This document shows positions 34,277 through 45,021 of a DNA stretch of 48,455 nt, piece by piece. Every line of letters begins with the position of its first letter. The first letter of the stretch is position 1. The DNA lies in NCBI GenBank assembly GCA_947259875.1, contig CAMYNX010000055.1:1-48455 (forward strand), written 5' to 3'. The stretch is from an uncultured Gammaproteobacteria bacterium (lineage in GTDB: Bacteria > Pseudomonadota > Gammaproteobacteria > Arenicellales > JAANXG01). Made by a program: the position numbers and the translations under genes. The notes beneath the pieces were generated by a model, which was not told where the DNA came from, made no database searches, and saw only the letters and a list, made by a program, of their open reading frames with translations.

Positions 34277-34621
34277 TCACAATGTCTTTCCGTTCCATCC
34301 CCACATGGCGCGTTCGGCCGCAGAAAATTCAATATAAGTCCGCTCAGGAGGTACGCCAATGTTCTGTTGTATCAAGTCACAGATATTTCGGGATAACTCC
34401 AATGTTTTCTCGGCCGGCAGTCCGATAGATTTCAGTTCCACGAAAGCACAAGGTCTATCACCGTTGGCAAATGTCATTGCCATATCGGACTGTATTGTTA
34501 CCATAACGTAATTCTTGGATTTTCCTAAACTCTGCGCGACGCACTCGGAGGCGATCTCGCATAACGCCGCTTTTTCGTCTTGGGATAATGCCTGATTGGT
34601 CTGCAACTTTAGGTAGGGCAT
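34277..34621 (-). CDS. MIF-like tautomerase
   Basis: A 114-aa protein of the macrophage-migration-inhibitory-factor / tautomerase superfamily. With the ATG at 34621 it begins MPYLKLQTN, so Pro becomes the N-terminal catalytic base after Met removal. Other family blocks are YVMVTIQSDMAMTFANGD, CAFVELKSIG and PPERTYIEF, ending in WGWNGKTL. The ORF upstream of this Met lacks family similarity. Only 25 nt separate its start from that of the divergent DUF938 gene. Confidence 0.88.
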   Translation of the reverse strand: MPYLKLQTNQALSQDEKAALCEIASECVAQSLGKSKNYVMVTIQSDMAMTFANGDRPCAFVELKSIGLPAEKTLELSRNICDLIQQNIGVPPERTYIEFSAAERAMWGWNGKTL

Positions 34622-34646
34622 ACAACACGTTCTCCTGAGTTCAAAT

Positions 34647-35303
34647 ATGAAAGATTTTGCTCCCGCTTGCGAGAGGAATAAAGACCCTATTCTGAACACC
34701 TTACGCCAGATCCTCGATCAGGACTCATTGGTTCTGGAGATTGGAAGTGGCACTGGGCAGCATGCGGGTTATTTCACTCACCATCTTCCTGGTGTCCGCT
34801 GGCAGCCTTCAGATTTGCCAGATCGGCTGGATAGCATTTGCGCATACCGGAACGATCTGGCATTGGCCAATTTTCTCGAACCGATCGGATTGGACCTGTT
34901 GCAGCCGCTTTGGTCCATAGACCATGCGGATGCTGTTGTTTGCATCAATATCATTCACATCGTGCCCTGGCGTGGTGTGGAGAATCTGTTGTCAGGGGTA
35001 GCCGAGTTGCTGCCAATGGGTGGTTTGTTTTACGTATACGGCCCTTATCGTTATTCTGACCGGCCCTTGGAACCGAGTAACGAGGAATTCGACAGGTGGT
35101 TGCGCGCCCGGGATCATCAAAGCGGCGTCCGGGATTTCGATGCAGTGGATAGTCTGGCGCGGCAACATGGTCTCACGCTTGTGGAAGATCGCCCTATGCC
35201 GGCCAACAATCGATCTATCTGGTGGAAAAAGAAAGCAATGAACCCGGACAAATCCAATAATCGGCTACAAGGACTCGACGAACTTGAAGACGCGGGACCA
35301 TAG
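34647..35303 (+). CDS. DUF938 SAM-dependent methyltransferase-like protein
   Basis: A 218-aa class I methyltransferase fold protein of the DUF938 family: FAPACERNKDPILNTL, the SAM-binding LVLEIGSGTGQHAGYF, VRWQPSDLPDRLDSI, CINIIHIVPWRGVENL and FYVYGPYRY. Family members end soon after NNRSIWWKKK; here about 20 further residues follow, and the 3' end overlaps the convergent hydrolase gene by 39 nt. Function is unknown. Confidence 0.88.
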   Translation: MKDFAPACERNKDPILNTLRQILDQDSLVLEIGSGTGQHAGYFTHHLPGVRWQPSDLPDRLDSICAYRNDLALANFLEPIGLDLLQPLWSIDHADAVVCINIIHIVPWRGVENLLSGVAELLPMGGLFYVYGPYRYSDRPLEPSNEEFDRWLRARDHQSGVRDFDAVDSLARQHGLTLVEDRPMPANNRSIWWKKKAMNPDKSNNRLQGLDELEDAGP

Positions 35304-36038
35304 CTCTTCGCCCCCTTTGGCGAATAAATCCCGATGACCCGCGCCGGGTACGTCGTAGCGGAATAGCGGGCTTTTCGCCGCTGCCTCCAATTCGCCGCTC
35401 ATCCTATATGGCACGACAATGTCATTTTTACCTTGAACCAATAAGATTGGGCACTTGACCCTTCGTATCCGCTCAAGGGTGTCAAACTGAAACGGCATGG
35501 CTTCTTCAATAATGATCTGGTCAGGGGGGAATACATGTCTGACCACTTCTACCATATTCGTTGGTGCAGAAAACAGAATCAGGCCGTGAATACCCTCCGC
35601 CGTTTGTGCGAGATAGGTCGCGACTGCGCTACCCACGGACCAGCCGGACACCACCGTACGTAGGTGCGGATGGCGCTCGCGTAGCCATTCATAGACTAAC
35701 TCGGCATCAGAGTAAAACGACGATTCCCTCGGTTTGCCACGACTCGAGCCATAACCGCGATAGTCAAATATCAATACCGAAATACCGTGACTGCGAAACA
35801 CATCGATAATGTATTCTGATGCCCGTAAAGTTTCGTTGTTACCATAAAAATGAATTACACAAAGATCGTTATTCGGATCACCCGGTGCAAACAAACCCGA
35901 GATCCAATCTCCATCATTGTCCCGTGCAGTCATCCACACTACATCGGTGTGATTGACCTGCGGGGGTTCCGAGTAGGTAAATTGCGCTCCGGAGAACGTA
36001 TGTTGTTCGACTTTACTTAGGTTCGTAAAATTCTTCAT
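35265..36038 (-). CDS. Alpha/beta hydrolase
   Basis: A 257-aa serine hydrolase. The nucleophile elbow GWSVGSAVATYLA, HFYGNNETLRAS near the oxyanion hole, DYRGYGSSRG, the acid in GKNDIVVPYRMSG and the His in GAGHRDLFAKGGEE are present. It resembles the BEM46/FrsA-like esterases. There is no signal peptide, so it is probably cytoplasmic. Substrate unknown. It lies 14 nt downstream of the pyrD stop on the same strand. Confidence 0.85.
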   Translation of the reverse strand: MKNFTNLSKVEQHTFSGAQFTYSEPPQVNHTDVVWMTARDNDGDWISGLFAPGDPNNDLCVIHFYGNNETLRASEYIIDVFRSHGISVLIFDYRGYGSSRGKPRESSFYSDAELVYEWLRERHPHLRTVVSGWSVGSAVATYLAQTAEGIHGLILFSAPTNMVEVVRHVFPPDQIIIEEAMPFQFDTLERIRRVKCPILLVQGKNDIVVPYRMSGELEAAAKSPLFRYDVPGAGHRDLFAKGGEELWSRVFKFVESL

Positions 36039-36052
36039 TGACGACTTCTTTG

Positions 36053-37177
36053 TTATGTGGTGCTGCGCACTTGCCGGACCGCTTCAGTGAGATCGCTAAT
36101 TTGCATACTATGCAATCGTCTTTCAAGGCCCAACAAGACATTCTCGACCACCGACGGACCCTGAAATATAATACTAGTATAAAGCTGTAGCAGATCCGCT
36201 CCAGCGATCAGTTTCTCCCATGCATCGTCCGCGGTTTCGATCCCGCCAACGCCGATGATTGGTATTTTCCCTTGTAGGTGCCGGAACAGTTTTGCAATTA
36301 ATTTGGTAGATAGGGGCTTCAAGGGTTGCCCGCTGAGGCCACCGGGTTTGGCTGCCATACGCGAACTCAGCGAATCTGGTCTTTGCAAGGTGGTATTGGT
36401 GGCGATCACGGCGTCAATACGATGTCGCATGATTAGCTCGATGATCTGCTCTAATTCGCTGTCGTTTAGATCCGGCGCAATTTTGAGTGCCAGGGGTACG
36501 TATCTGTCGTGCTGCTCACTCAATTCCGATTGACGTTTTTTCAATTCGCTCAACAAAGTATCCAGCAAGCGGCGGTTTTGCAGTTCCCGCAAGCCTGGCG
36601 TATTGGGAGACGAGACATTGATGGTGATGTAATCAGCGAAAGTATAGACACTGTTGAGGCCCGCGAGGTAATCCGCTCCCGCCTGTTGTAACGGGGTATC
36701 GGCATTTTTCCCCAAGTTCACGCCCAGCGGAACCTCGCTTTTCGTGGTACCGATGTTATGTACGAACTGATCCAAACCTATGCTGTTGAAGCCCATCTGA
36801 TTAATAATCGCCTTATCCTCGGCGAGCCGAAACAATCGCGGGCGTGGATTGCCAGGTTGTGGTCTGGGCGTCACGGTGCCCAATTCGATGCAGCCGAACC
36901 CCATTGCTGCGAACGCTGGAAAAGCTTCGGCGTGTTTATCGAAACCGGCCGCTAGGCCCAGCGGATTCGGGAATTCTATTCCCATGACCGTTACTGGCAA
37001 TGATACCGATGACGCTCTGCTGGATCGGCGTAGTAGATTCAACAAGTACCGATGCTTGGAGACGCGGGCGAGGATACTTAAAACAAGGTGGTGGCTGGTT
37101 TCGGGGTCGAGGCGGAATGACAAGAAACGGATGAGATTCTGCAAGGTCGGTAATACGCTGATGATTGTTCTCCGCAT
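36053..37177 (-). CDS. pyrD: Dihydroorotate dehydrogenase (quinone), class 2
   Basis: PyrD oxidises dihydroorotate to orotate in pyrimidine synthesis and passes electrons to quinone at the membrane. The 374-aa protein from the ATG at 37177 has the class 2 N-terminal helices (FRLDPETSHHLVL), NPLGLAAGFDKHAEA, GCIELGTVTPRPQPGNP, the catalytic Ser region ITINVSSPNTPGLRELQ, DAVIATNTT and the FMN-phosphate site IIGVGGIETADDAW. The frame is open to 37303, but that extension overlaps the next gene and has no family similarity. Confidence 0.95.
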   Translation of the reverse strand: MRRTIISVLPTLQNLIRFLSFRLDPETSHHLVLSILARVSKHRYLLNLLRRSSRASSVSLPVTVMGIEFPNPLGLAAGFDKHAEAFPAFAAMGFGCIELGTVTPRPQPGNPRPRLFRLAEDKAIINQMGFNSIGLDQFVHNIGTTKSEVPLGVNLGKNADTPLQQAGADYLAGLNSVYTFADYITINVSSPNTPGLRELQNRRLLDTLLSELKKRQSELSEQHDRYVPLALKIAPDLNDSELEQIIELIMRHRIDAVIATNTTLQRPDSLSSRMAAKPGGLSGQPLKPLSTKLIAKLFRHLQGKIPIIGVGGIETADDAWEKLIAGADLLQLYTSIIFQGPSVVENVLLGLERRLHSMQISDLTEAVRQVRSTT

Positions 37178-37232
37178 GACTCGATGACGATGAACCCGAC
37201 GATACCACAATCCGTTAGCAGGATGAGGGCTA

Positions 37233-37964
37233 TTAACAACGCTCCCCCGGACGCAGGTATCGCCACTGTCCTTCGGGAAGACCACCGAGCACGATTTGAC
37301 CAATACGAACCCGCTTCAGGCCCGTCACCGTCAAATCCACTTGTTCGCACATGCGGCGAATCTGTCGCTTGCGGCCCTCGGTCAACACAAACCGCAGCTG
37401 ATCAGGATTGATCTGCTCGACTCGCGCACGCTTCAAGGGTTGGCCATCCAGTTGCATACCGTTACGCAATTGCTCTAGCTTGCGCGGCTCCAACTGGCCT
37501 TGTACGCGGACCAAATATTCCTTCTCTACCGCGGTGTTAGGGCCAATAAGCCTGCGCGCGATGCGGCCATCTTGGGTCAATACCAACAGGCCCTGGGATT
37601 CGATGTCCAATCGGCCTGCCGGTGCGAGATTTTTTCGATGGCTGGGATGAAACTGGATCAGTGGACGATCACGTGCATAACGATTACGGTTTACGATCAG
37701 TGACATCGCAGATCGGTGGCCACGTTCAGCTTGACCTGAGACAAGGCCGACAGGTTTGTTGAGCAATATGGTTATTAATTGGCGCTGTTGCTGGCGGGCG
37801 CCGGAGGTCAGGGTGATGTTGCAGTCCTCGCCGACCTTGGTGCCGAGCTCGGCGACCGTTTCGCCGTCTACTCGAACCTGACCCGACTGAATAAGCTGAT
37901 CAGCCTCGCGTCGTGAGCATATGCCGCGCAGGGACATGAGACGCGAGAGGCGCATTGTTTTCAC
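37233..37964 (-). CDS. RsuA-family pseudouridine synthase (RluF-like)
   Basis: A 243-aa enzyme that isomerises uridine in rRNA. The N-terminal S4 RNA-binding domain (residues 5-60) reads RLSRLMSLRGICSRREADQLI and VRVDGETVAELG. The catalytic domain has LLNKPVGLVSG, the nucleophilic Asp in APAGRLDIESQGLLVLTQDG, KEYLVRVQG and FVLTEGRKRQIRRMCE. It is closest in layout to RluF/RluB of the RsuA family; the target uridine is not determinable. Confidence 0.88.
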   Translation of the reverse strand: MKTMRLSRLMSLRGICSRREADQLIQSGQVRVDGETVAELGTKVGEDCNITLTSGARQQQRQLITILLNKPVGLVSGQAERGHRSAMSLIVNRNRYARDRPLIQFHPSHRKNLAPAGRLDIESQGLLVLTQDGRIARRLIGPNTAVEKEYLVRVQGQLEPRKLEQLRNGMQLDGQPLKRARVEQINPDQLRFVLTEGRKRQIRRMCEQVDLTVTGLKRVRIGQIVLGGLPEGQWRYLRPGERC

Positions 37965-38042
37965 GACTGTTTATTTATTATATCGGACTTATGGTGTAAC
38001 ACGGCGGTGGTATGCAACGGCTTGGGCACCGCAATATACAGG

Positions 38043-38543
38043 CTAGCGCCCGACGAGGCCTATTGTCGATATTTCTGCTATCGGCTCGCCCTGCTCCCAC
38101 AACTCCTCGAAGCGTCTGGTGAAAAGAGTTGCTCTGCCACGGGCACCCAGGTTGGCGACCGCCACCGGTGTATCAAAATGGCTTTGATGCAAGTATGCGC
38201 GATCATCAACCACAATAAAAAGGTCGCCAACCGCATTGATCTCAGAGGGAATTCGTCGTGCCTTTATGTAGCTGCTAAAGCGCTGGCAAAGCTGCAACAA
38301 ACGTCGGTTATGGGCCAGGAAAAATCTTTCATCGCCGATCAAAATGCGGATTTGGTTATGGCGCCCGCCGGCAATTAGCCGGGTCAGATGTTCATAAGTG
38401 TCGTTGGAATTGAATACCGGTAGATCCAAGCGCGGGCCAAACAGCAAAACCTTACGGTTCGCCTGTGCGAGCAGTGTGGTTGCCGCCTCGTTAATCTCTT
38501 CTGAGGAATTGGCATGAATGATTTGCGGTGCGTCGGCCGACAC
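38043..38543 (-). CDS. DUF7931-like protein next to purB
   Basis: A 166-aa soluble protein with no enzymatic motif that I can assign. It reads as one alpha/beta domain: ANRKVLLFGPRLDLPVFNSN, HNQIRILIGDERFFLAHN, RRLLQLCQRFSSYIKARR and DLFIVVDDRAYLHQSHFDTP, resembling a phospholipase D-like fold without HKD motifs. Proteins of this type are often encoded after purB in gammaproteobacteria. Its start is 4 nt from the purB stop, so the two genes share an mRNA. Confidence 0.75.
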   Translation of the reverse strand: MSADAPQIIHANSSEEINEAATTLLAQANRKVLLFGPRLDLPVFNSNDTYEHLTRLIAGGRHNQIRILIGDERFFLAHNRRLLQLCQRFSSYIKARRIPSEINAVGDLFIVVDDRAYLHQSHFDTPVAVANLGARGRATLFTRRFEELWEQGEPIAEISTIGLVGR

Positions 38544-38547
38544 CGAA

Positions 38548-39963
<1,416 letters not shown>

Positions 39964-40067
39964 TCATGGCGGTGGTCAAAGTCGCTATGGCCACGTGTGC
40001 GCGAACGATATTACCATAGGCGCATGGCTTGCCCCATTATGCGTAACGATCCTGTTGGCTTGGACTG

Positions 40068-40760
40068 ATGGACAGTTGGCGTGAGATTTCACGCGATCGA
40101 CTCGGCCAGCACGTGATTCATAGCTATCGGCGAGGGGGAGGTTCACGCCCGGATGTCCTGCTGATCGATATCGATGGCCGCAAAGCGGTGTTGAAAGACC
40201 ACAATGCATGCGATGGCGGGTTCGGAAAGCTTCTCGGGCCGTTGCTGGTGTCGCGCGAGGCCAAGGCGTTGCGGCGGCTCGATCAAATCGCCGGCACGCC
40301 GAAGCTTTATGCCACTCCAGACTCCCGATCCCTGCTCATGGAACATATGCCGGGCGAGCCGCTGGGTCAATTCGGCGGCAATCCCGCCTGGGAAAAGTTC
40401 TTTATCGATTTTGAACGCCTGTTGCGGGAGGTGCACGCCAACGGCGTTGCACATTGCGATCTGCGCAGCCCAAACAACGCCTTAATATGCGAATCCAATC
40501 AACCGGCTATCGTAGATTTTGTATCCTGTGTATTTCGCGGTCGGCGCTGGAATATTGTCTCGCGCTGGTTATTTGATCAATTCTCGCGTGCGGATCGCAG
40601 TGCGCTGATTAAGCTAAAAAAGGGTGTGGCCCCCATTTTATTGACCCCGGAGGAAGAGCGGCTGTTGAATGAGCACACGATGTTGGAGCGCACTGCGCGA
40701 CGGCTGGGCGCCGGTGTTCGTAACTTGAGCCGCTGGCTATTGACGAAAAGCGCCAAATAG
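40068..40760 (+). CDS. Small protein-kinase-fold (RIO/LPS-kinase-like) protein
   Basis: A 230-aa protein with a reduced kinase fold. A Lys in RKAVLKDHNACDGGFGKLLGP fits the nucleotide-binding Lys, EAKALRRL the C-helix Glu, and GVAHCDLRSPNNALI the catalytic loop (HCDLxxxN), followed by AIVDFVSCVFRGRR in the place of the metal-binding DFG. This is close to the RIO1/LPS core kinase (KdkA, InaA) superfamily. The substrate is unknown; a lipopolysaccharide sugar or a small molecule is likely. It lies between purB and mnmA, where hflD usually is, and on the opposite strand. Confidence 0.78.
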   Translation: MDSWREISRDRLGQHVIHSYRRGGGSRPDVLLIDIDGRKAVLKDHNACDGGFGKLLGPLLVSREAKALRRLDQIAGTPKLYATPDSRSLLMEHMPGEPLGQFGGNPAWEKFFIDFERLLREVHANGVAHCDLRSPNNALICESNQPAIVDFVSCVFRGRRWNIVSRWLFDQFSRADRSALIKLKKGVAPILLTPEEERLLNEHTMLERTARRLGAGVRNLSRWLLTKSAK

Positions 40761-40778
40761 CCGCCTACGCAGCATGGC

Positions 40779-41909
40779 CTAAGCAGCATAGCTGGTCGGC
40801 GCGTGTCGAGACCGTGCATTGCCGGTTACGATCGTGCCGCCTCCGACACATCGTGCGCCCTGGTAGAAAACCACCGACTGTCCTGGGGTGACGGCCCGCT
40901 GGGGCTCATCGAAGCGCACCGTAGCGGTGCCTTGTTCAAGGTGCTCGATGACACACGCATGGTCAAGGTCGCGATAACGGGTCTTGGCACAACAGCGATA
41001 CGGGGTTGAAGGGGCGCAACCAGGTACCCAATGCAATTGCCGCGCCTTAAGCATCGTACTCATCAATGCCGGATGGTCATGACCCTGGACCACATATAAG
41101 CAGTTGGTCTCCATGTCTTTATCCACGACATACCATGGCTCACCGGGTCCACCAAGCCCTAGACCATGACGTTGCCCCAGTGTGTAGTACATCAATCCGT
41201 CATGTCGGCCCACGCAATTCTCATGCAGATCGACGATGTCTCCAGGCTTGGGTCGTAAATACCGTATCAAGAAATCCTTGAAACGCCGCTCACCAATAAA
41301 ACAAATGCCGGTGCTGTCTTTCTTGTCAAAGATCCGTAAGTTCTGATCCCTGGCCAGTGACCGTACCTGTGACTTGCGTAACCCGCTCAATGGAAATAAC
41401 GATCGTGACAGTGTCCGCTGGTCCAGGGTATACAAGAAATAACTTTGGTCCTTAGCGGGATCGGTGCCCCGCAGCAAGTACCGTTCGTTCATGCCGTGTT
41501 CGATGCCCGCGTAATGACCGGTAGCGATATAATCCGCGCCTAAAGCATGGGCCCGCTCCAGGAATTCCTTGAACTTGATTTCTTTGTTACACAAGATATC
41601 CGGGTTGGGCGTGCGCCCGGCACGGTATTCAGCGAGAAATCGCGTGAATACCCGATTCCAGTACTCGTGGGAGAAGTTTACCGTATGTAACGGAATTCCC
41701 AGCCGCTCGCATACTGACTGCGCATCGGACAGATCGTTAGCCGCTGCGCAATAATCGTCGGTATCGTCTTCCTCCCAGTTCTTCATGAACAAGCCGCTGA
41801 CCTGGTGGCCCTTTTCGATCAGCAGCAAGGCAGCAACCGATGAGTCGACCCCGCCGGACATAGCGACGACCACATGGCTGCCTTTATCTGGAAATGACTT
41901 AGATGTCAT
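40779..41909 (-). CDS. mnmA: tRNA-specific 2-thiouridylase MnmA
   Basis: MnmA thiolates U34 of tRNA(Lys), tRNA(Glu) and tRNA(Gln) using sulfur from the Tus relay. With the ATG at 41909 the protein is 376 aa and reads [18 protein letters not shown] (ATP pyrophosphatase loop), [22 protein letters not shown] (first catalytic Cys), [18 protein letters not shown] and [12 protein letters not shown] (second Cys). The frame extends to 42026 but the extra residues lack family similarity. Confidence 0.97.
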   Translation of the reverse strand: MTSKSFPDKGSHVVVAMSGGVDSSVAALLLIEKGHQVSGLFMKNWEEDDTDDYCAAANDLSDAQSVCERLGIPLHTVNFSHEYWNRVFTRFLAEYRAGRTPNPDILCNKEIKFKEFLERAHALGADYIATGHYAGIEHGMNERYLLRGTDPAKDQSYFLYTLDQRTLSRSLFPLSGLRKSQVRSLARDQNLRIFDKKDSTGICFIGERRFKDFLIRYLRPKPGDIVDLHENCVGRHDGLMYYTLGQRHGLGLGGPGEPWYVVDKDMETNCLYVVQGHDHPALMSTMLKARQLHWVPGCAPSTPYRCCAKTRYRDLDHACVIEHLEQGTATVRFDEPQRAVTPGQSVVFYQGARCVGGGTIVTGNARSRHAPTSYAA

Positions 41910-42044
41910 GAATAATCCGCAAAACTGGGTGTAACTGGTGTTCGACACACACCGAACGGCGTTTTTTGCAGTGTAAGATCGAGTACAATTATCGGTCCAT
42001 AACCAGATAATACAAGAGTTACACAAACCATAGGAGGTTCAATT

Positions 42045-43016
42045 ATGAAATCCTGGCTACGAACGTTTTCCGCGCTACTGATTATGATGGGATTGAGTGG
42101 CCTATCGTGGGCAGCCACGTGGGATATGCCAACGCCTTACGGCGAGACCAATTTCCACACCGTGAACATCAAACAGTTTGCGGACGACGTCAAGGCAGCC
42201 ACTAATGGCGCGCTGACCATCAATGTGCATAGCGGCGGATCGCTATTCAAGCATCCGGAGATCAAGAACGCGGTGCGTGGTGAGCAGGTACCCATCGGTG
42301 AATTCCTCTTGTCCCGTCTCAGCAATGAGAACCCCTTATTTCAGGTAGATTCCATACCCTTTCTGGCCACCGATTACGACGCCGCCAAGAAGCTTTGGGC
42401 CGTATCACGAGAAACCGTTGCCAAGCTGTTGGATCAACAGGGCATGCAGGTGCTTTTTTCGGTACCGTGGCCGCCGCAAGGTATTTACTCCAAAAATAAG
42501 CTCGATTCGGTCGATGGACTGAAAGGCGTGAAGTTCCGTGCTTACAACGCCGCCACCGAGCAACTGGCCAAGCTCGCCGGCGCCGTGCCCACCCAGGTGG
42601 AGGTTCCGGATATCCCGCAGGCCTTCGCCACCGGTCGCGTGGATGCAATGATCACGTCGCCATCAACCGGGGCTAATTCCAAGGCTTGGGATTTCGTATC
42701 CCATTTTTATCACACCCAAGCTTGGCTGCCGAAAAACATCGTGGTGGTAAACAAGAAGGCATTTGCCAAGTTGGATGCCAACTTGCAGCAAGCGGTGCTC
42801 AAAGCTGCGAGCGATGCAGAGAACCGCGGGTGGAAATCGAGCATGGCGGAGACCGACGCGAAGATTAAGATCCTCAAAGATAACGGTATGCAGGTGCCAG
42901 CGCCGAGCAGCAAATTGATGAGTGGTCTCAAAGGCATCGGCAAAACGATGACCGATGAGTGGGTAGGCAAGGCCGGATCCGACGGCAGCGCCATCATCAA
43001 GGCGTTCAACCAGTAA
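42045..43016 (+). CDS. dctP: TRAP transporter substrate-binding protein, DctP family
   Basis: The periplasmic receptor of a tripartite (TRAP) secondary transporter for organic acids. The signal peptide ends at LSWAATWDMP; then VNIKQFADDV, GGSLFKHPEIKNAV, VPIGEFLLSRL, KGVKFRAYNAATEQLAKLAG (with the Arg that usually binds a carboxylate), ATGRVDAMITSPSTG and WLPKNIVVVNKKAF. At 323 aa it is complete. A very good ribosome site AGGAGG at 42032-42037 precedes the ATG. The ligand is unknown. A hairpin follows the stop. Confidence 0.95.
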   Translation: MKSWLRTFSALLIMMGLSGLSWAATWDMPTPYGETNFHTVNIKQFADDVKAATNGALTINVHSGGSLFKHPEIKNAVRGEQVPIGEFLLSRLSNENPLFQVDSIPFLATDYDAAKKLWAVSRETVAKLLDQQGMQVLFSVPWPPQGIYSKNKLDSVDGLKGVKFRAYNAATEQLAKLAGAVPTQVEVPDIPQAFATGRVDAMITSPSTGANSKAWDFVSHFYHTQAWLPKNIVVVNKKAFAKLDANLQQAVLKAASDAENRGWKSSMAETDAKIKILKDNGMQVPAPSSKLMSGLKGIGKTMTDEWVGKAGSDGSAIIKAFNQ

Positions 43017-43020
43017 CCAC

Positions 43021-43050
43021 TACGGCGGTGGGGTCCACCGCCGTATTTTC
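43021..43050 (+). terminator. Hairpin terminator/attenuator between dctP and dctQ
   Basis: TACGGCGGTGG (43021-43031), loop GGT, CCACCGCCGTA (43035-43045), then TTTTCTT. It is a perfect 11-bp GC-rich stem starting 4 nt after the dctP stop and about 15 nt before dctQ. It would let most transcripts end after dctP, giving receptor in excess over the membrane subunits, or protect the dctP mRNA 3' end. Confidence 0.9.
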
Positions 43051-43065
43051 TTCACACAGTCTCTG

Positions 43066-43617
43066 ATGCGTCGGCTACTAGACGCCATCTATCAGACCAG
43101 TGGATGGCTGGCGGCGTTCTTTATTTTTGCGATCGCCGGGATCGTGCTGCTACAGGTCGCCGCCAATCTCATCGACGCAATCGCAGCCGCTGTTACCGGC
43201 GAGGCCCTGGGCCTGGTCATTCCGTCCTATGCGGATTTTGCCGGTTTCTTCCTGGCAGCGTCATCATTCTTAGCGCTTGCGTATACCCTGCGTTCGGGAG
43301 GACATATACGGGTCAACCTGTTCATTCGCCACATAACGGAAGCCAGACGGCTGTGGATCGAGTTGTGGTGTGTGGCAGTGGGGGCGGGGGTGTCCGGTTT
43401 TTTCACGTGGTTCGCGTTCAGCCTGGTGCTGGAGTCAATCGAGTTTGGCGACGTCTCCCCCGGGATGGTTCCAGTACCGTTATGGATTCCCCAGGGCGCC
43501 GTGACCCTCGGCCTGTTGGTGCTCACCATTGCATTTATCGATGAGTTGGTGACGATATTGAACGGAAGACGGCCCTCATACCGCGGCGATGCCCCAGGTG
43601 GCGGCGCGGATCGTTAG
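43066..43617 (+). CDS. dctQ: TRAP transporter small membrane subunit (DctQ)
   Basis: A 183-aa four-helix membrane protein. The helices are WLAAFFIFAIAGIVLLQVA, FAGFFLAASSFLALAY, LWCVAVGAGVSGFFTWFAF and GAVTLGLLVLTIAFIDELV, with the typical RSGGHIRVNLFI in the loop and VPVPLWIPQG before the last helix. It lies between dctP and dctM as in other TRAP operons. Confidence 0.92.
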   Translation: MRRLLDAIYQTSGWLAAFFIFAIAGIVLLQVAANLIDAIAAAVTGEALGLVIPSYADFAGFFLAASSFLALAYTLRSGGHIRVNLFIRHITEARRLWIELWCVAVGAGVSGFFTWFAFSLVLESIEFGDVSPGMVPVPLWIPQGAVTLGLLVLTIAFIDELVTILNGRRPSYRGDAPGGGADR

Positions 43618-43621
43618 AAAT

Positions 43622-44926
43622 ATGGACATTACTCTGTTATCCACCTTGTTGATTGCCTCGCTGTTCGTATTACTAGGCAGCGGCGTATGGGTAGCGTTCT
43701 CCTTGCTGGGTGTCGGGCTGATTGGGATGGCGTTGTTTACCTCGGCACCGGTCGGACAGGTGCTTGCCACCACCGTGTGGGGGGCGAGCAATTCCTGGGC
43801 GCTGGCGGCGCTCCCGTTATTCATTTGGATGGGTGAGATCCTGTTCCGCTCCAGGCTATCGGATGATTTATTCAGCGGGTTGGCGCCGTGGATGACCCAT
43901 CTACCCGGCAGACTGATGCATGTGAACATACTGGGTTGTGGCATCTTCGCCGCCGTGTCCGGCTCTTCTGCGGCTACCGCAGCGACGATTGGCAAGATGG
44001 CGATCCCCGAATTAAAAAAGCGCGGTTATGACGAACAAATGACCATCGGCACGCTGGCCGGTTCTGGCACCCTCGGATTGCTCATCCCGCCATCGATCAT
44101 CCTTATCGTCTACGGTGTGGCGACGGAGGAGTCGATCGCACGCCTGTTTGTCGCCGGGATTTTACCGGGGATATTTTTGATGTCGTTGTTCATGGGTTAT
44201 GTGATGGTGTGGGCGCTATTGAATCCCGATAAGATTCCTGTGGAGCATATCGCGCCCGGATGGTCGCAACGACTACGCGGTACCGGACGCCTGATCCCGG
44301 TGTTGTTGCTGATCGTCGGAGTCATTGCCAGCATCTACTTTGGCATCGCCTCACCCACGGACGCTGCGGCGGTTGGCGTGCTGTTGTCGCTGTTACTGTC
44401 CAGGTTGTCCGGCACGCTGACCCGTAAGACTTTTGTCGATGGCCTGCTCGGCGCTACGCGAACCTCGTGCATGATCGCGTTCATACTTGCCGGTGCCGCG
44501 TTCCTCACTGTGGCGATGGGATTTACCGGGATACCACGTTTATTGGCCGCGTGGATCGGCTCTATGGGGCTTTCCCCCTACATGTTACTGGCCGCGCTGA
44601 CAATTTTCTTTATCGTCCTTGGGTGCTTCCTCGACGGTATCTCAGTGGTGGTTCTGACAACAGCCGTCATTCTGCCGATGGTGGAACAGGCCGGCATCGA
44701 CAAGATCTGGTTTGGAATCTATCTGGTGGTGGTGGTGGAGATGTCGCAGATCACGCCGCCGGTGGGATTCAATCTATTCGTATTACAGGGCTTGACGGGA
44801 CGCAACATTCTGCAGATCGCCCGTGCGGCATTGCCGTTTTTTATGTTACTACTGGTTACCGTAGTGGTGATTACCGTGGTACCGGAGATCGTGTCATATC
44901 TGCCTTCGCGGATGGCGAATCGCTAG
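43622..44926 (+). CDS. dctM: TRAP transporter large membrane subunit (DctM)
   Basis: The 434-aa sodium-coupled transport subunit with about twelve helices. It has the family signature around GSSAATAATIGKMAIPELKK, RGYDEQMTIGTLAGSGTLG, LLIPPSIILIVYGVATEESI, GIASPTDAAAVGVL, and LGCFLDGISVVVLTTAVILP with MSQITPPVGFNLFVLQ near the end. The ATG at 43622 is chosen; the open frame begins at 43589 inside dctQ, but those residues are not conserved. dctQ ends 4 nt before it. Confidence 0.95.
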   Translation: MDITLLSTLLIASLFVLLGSGVWVAFSLLGVGLIGMALFTSAPVGQVLATTVWGASNSWALAALPLFIWMGEILFRSRLSDDLFSGLAPWMTHLPGRLMHVNILGCGIFAAVSGSSAATAATIGKMAIPELKKRGYDEQMTIGTLAGSGTLGLLIPPSIILIVYGVATEESIARLFVAGILPGIFLMSLFMGYVMVWALLNPDKIPVEHIAPGWSQRLRGTGRLIPVLLLIVGVIASIYFGIASPTDAAAVGVLLSLLLSRLSGTLTRKTFVDGLLGATRTSCMIAFILAGAAFLTVAMGFTGIPRLLAAWIGSMGLSPYMLLAALTIFFIVLGCFLDGISVVVLTTAVILPMVEQAGIDKIWFGIYLVVVVEMSQITPPVGFNLFVLQGLTGRNILQIARAALPFFMLLLVTVVVITVVPEIVSYLPSRMANR

Positions 44927-45021
44927 GAACCGATGGGGCTGGTGCAACATGCCGGCCAGAACTTACCCTAACCAATTGATAATAAGCCGGAAAATGACAT
45001 CGACCCTATTTTTTTGTTTGT

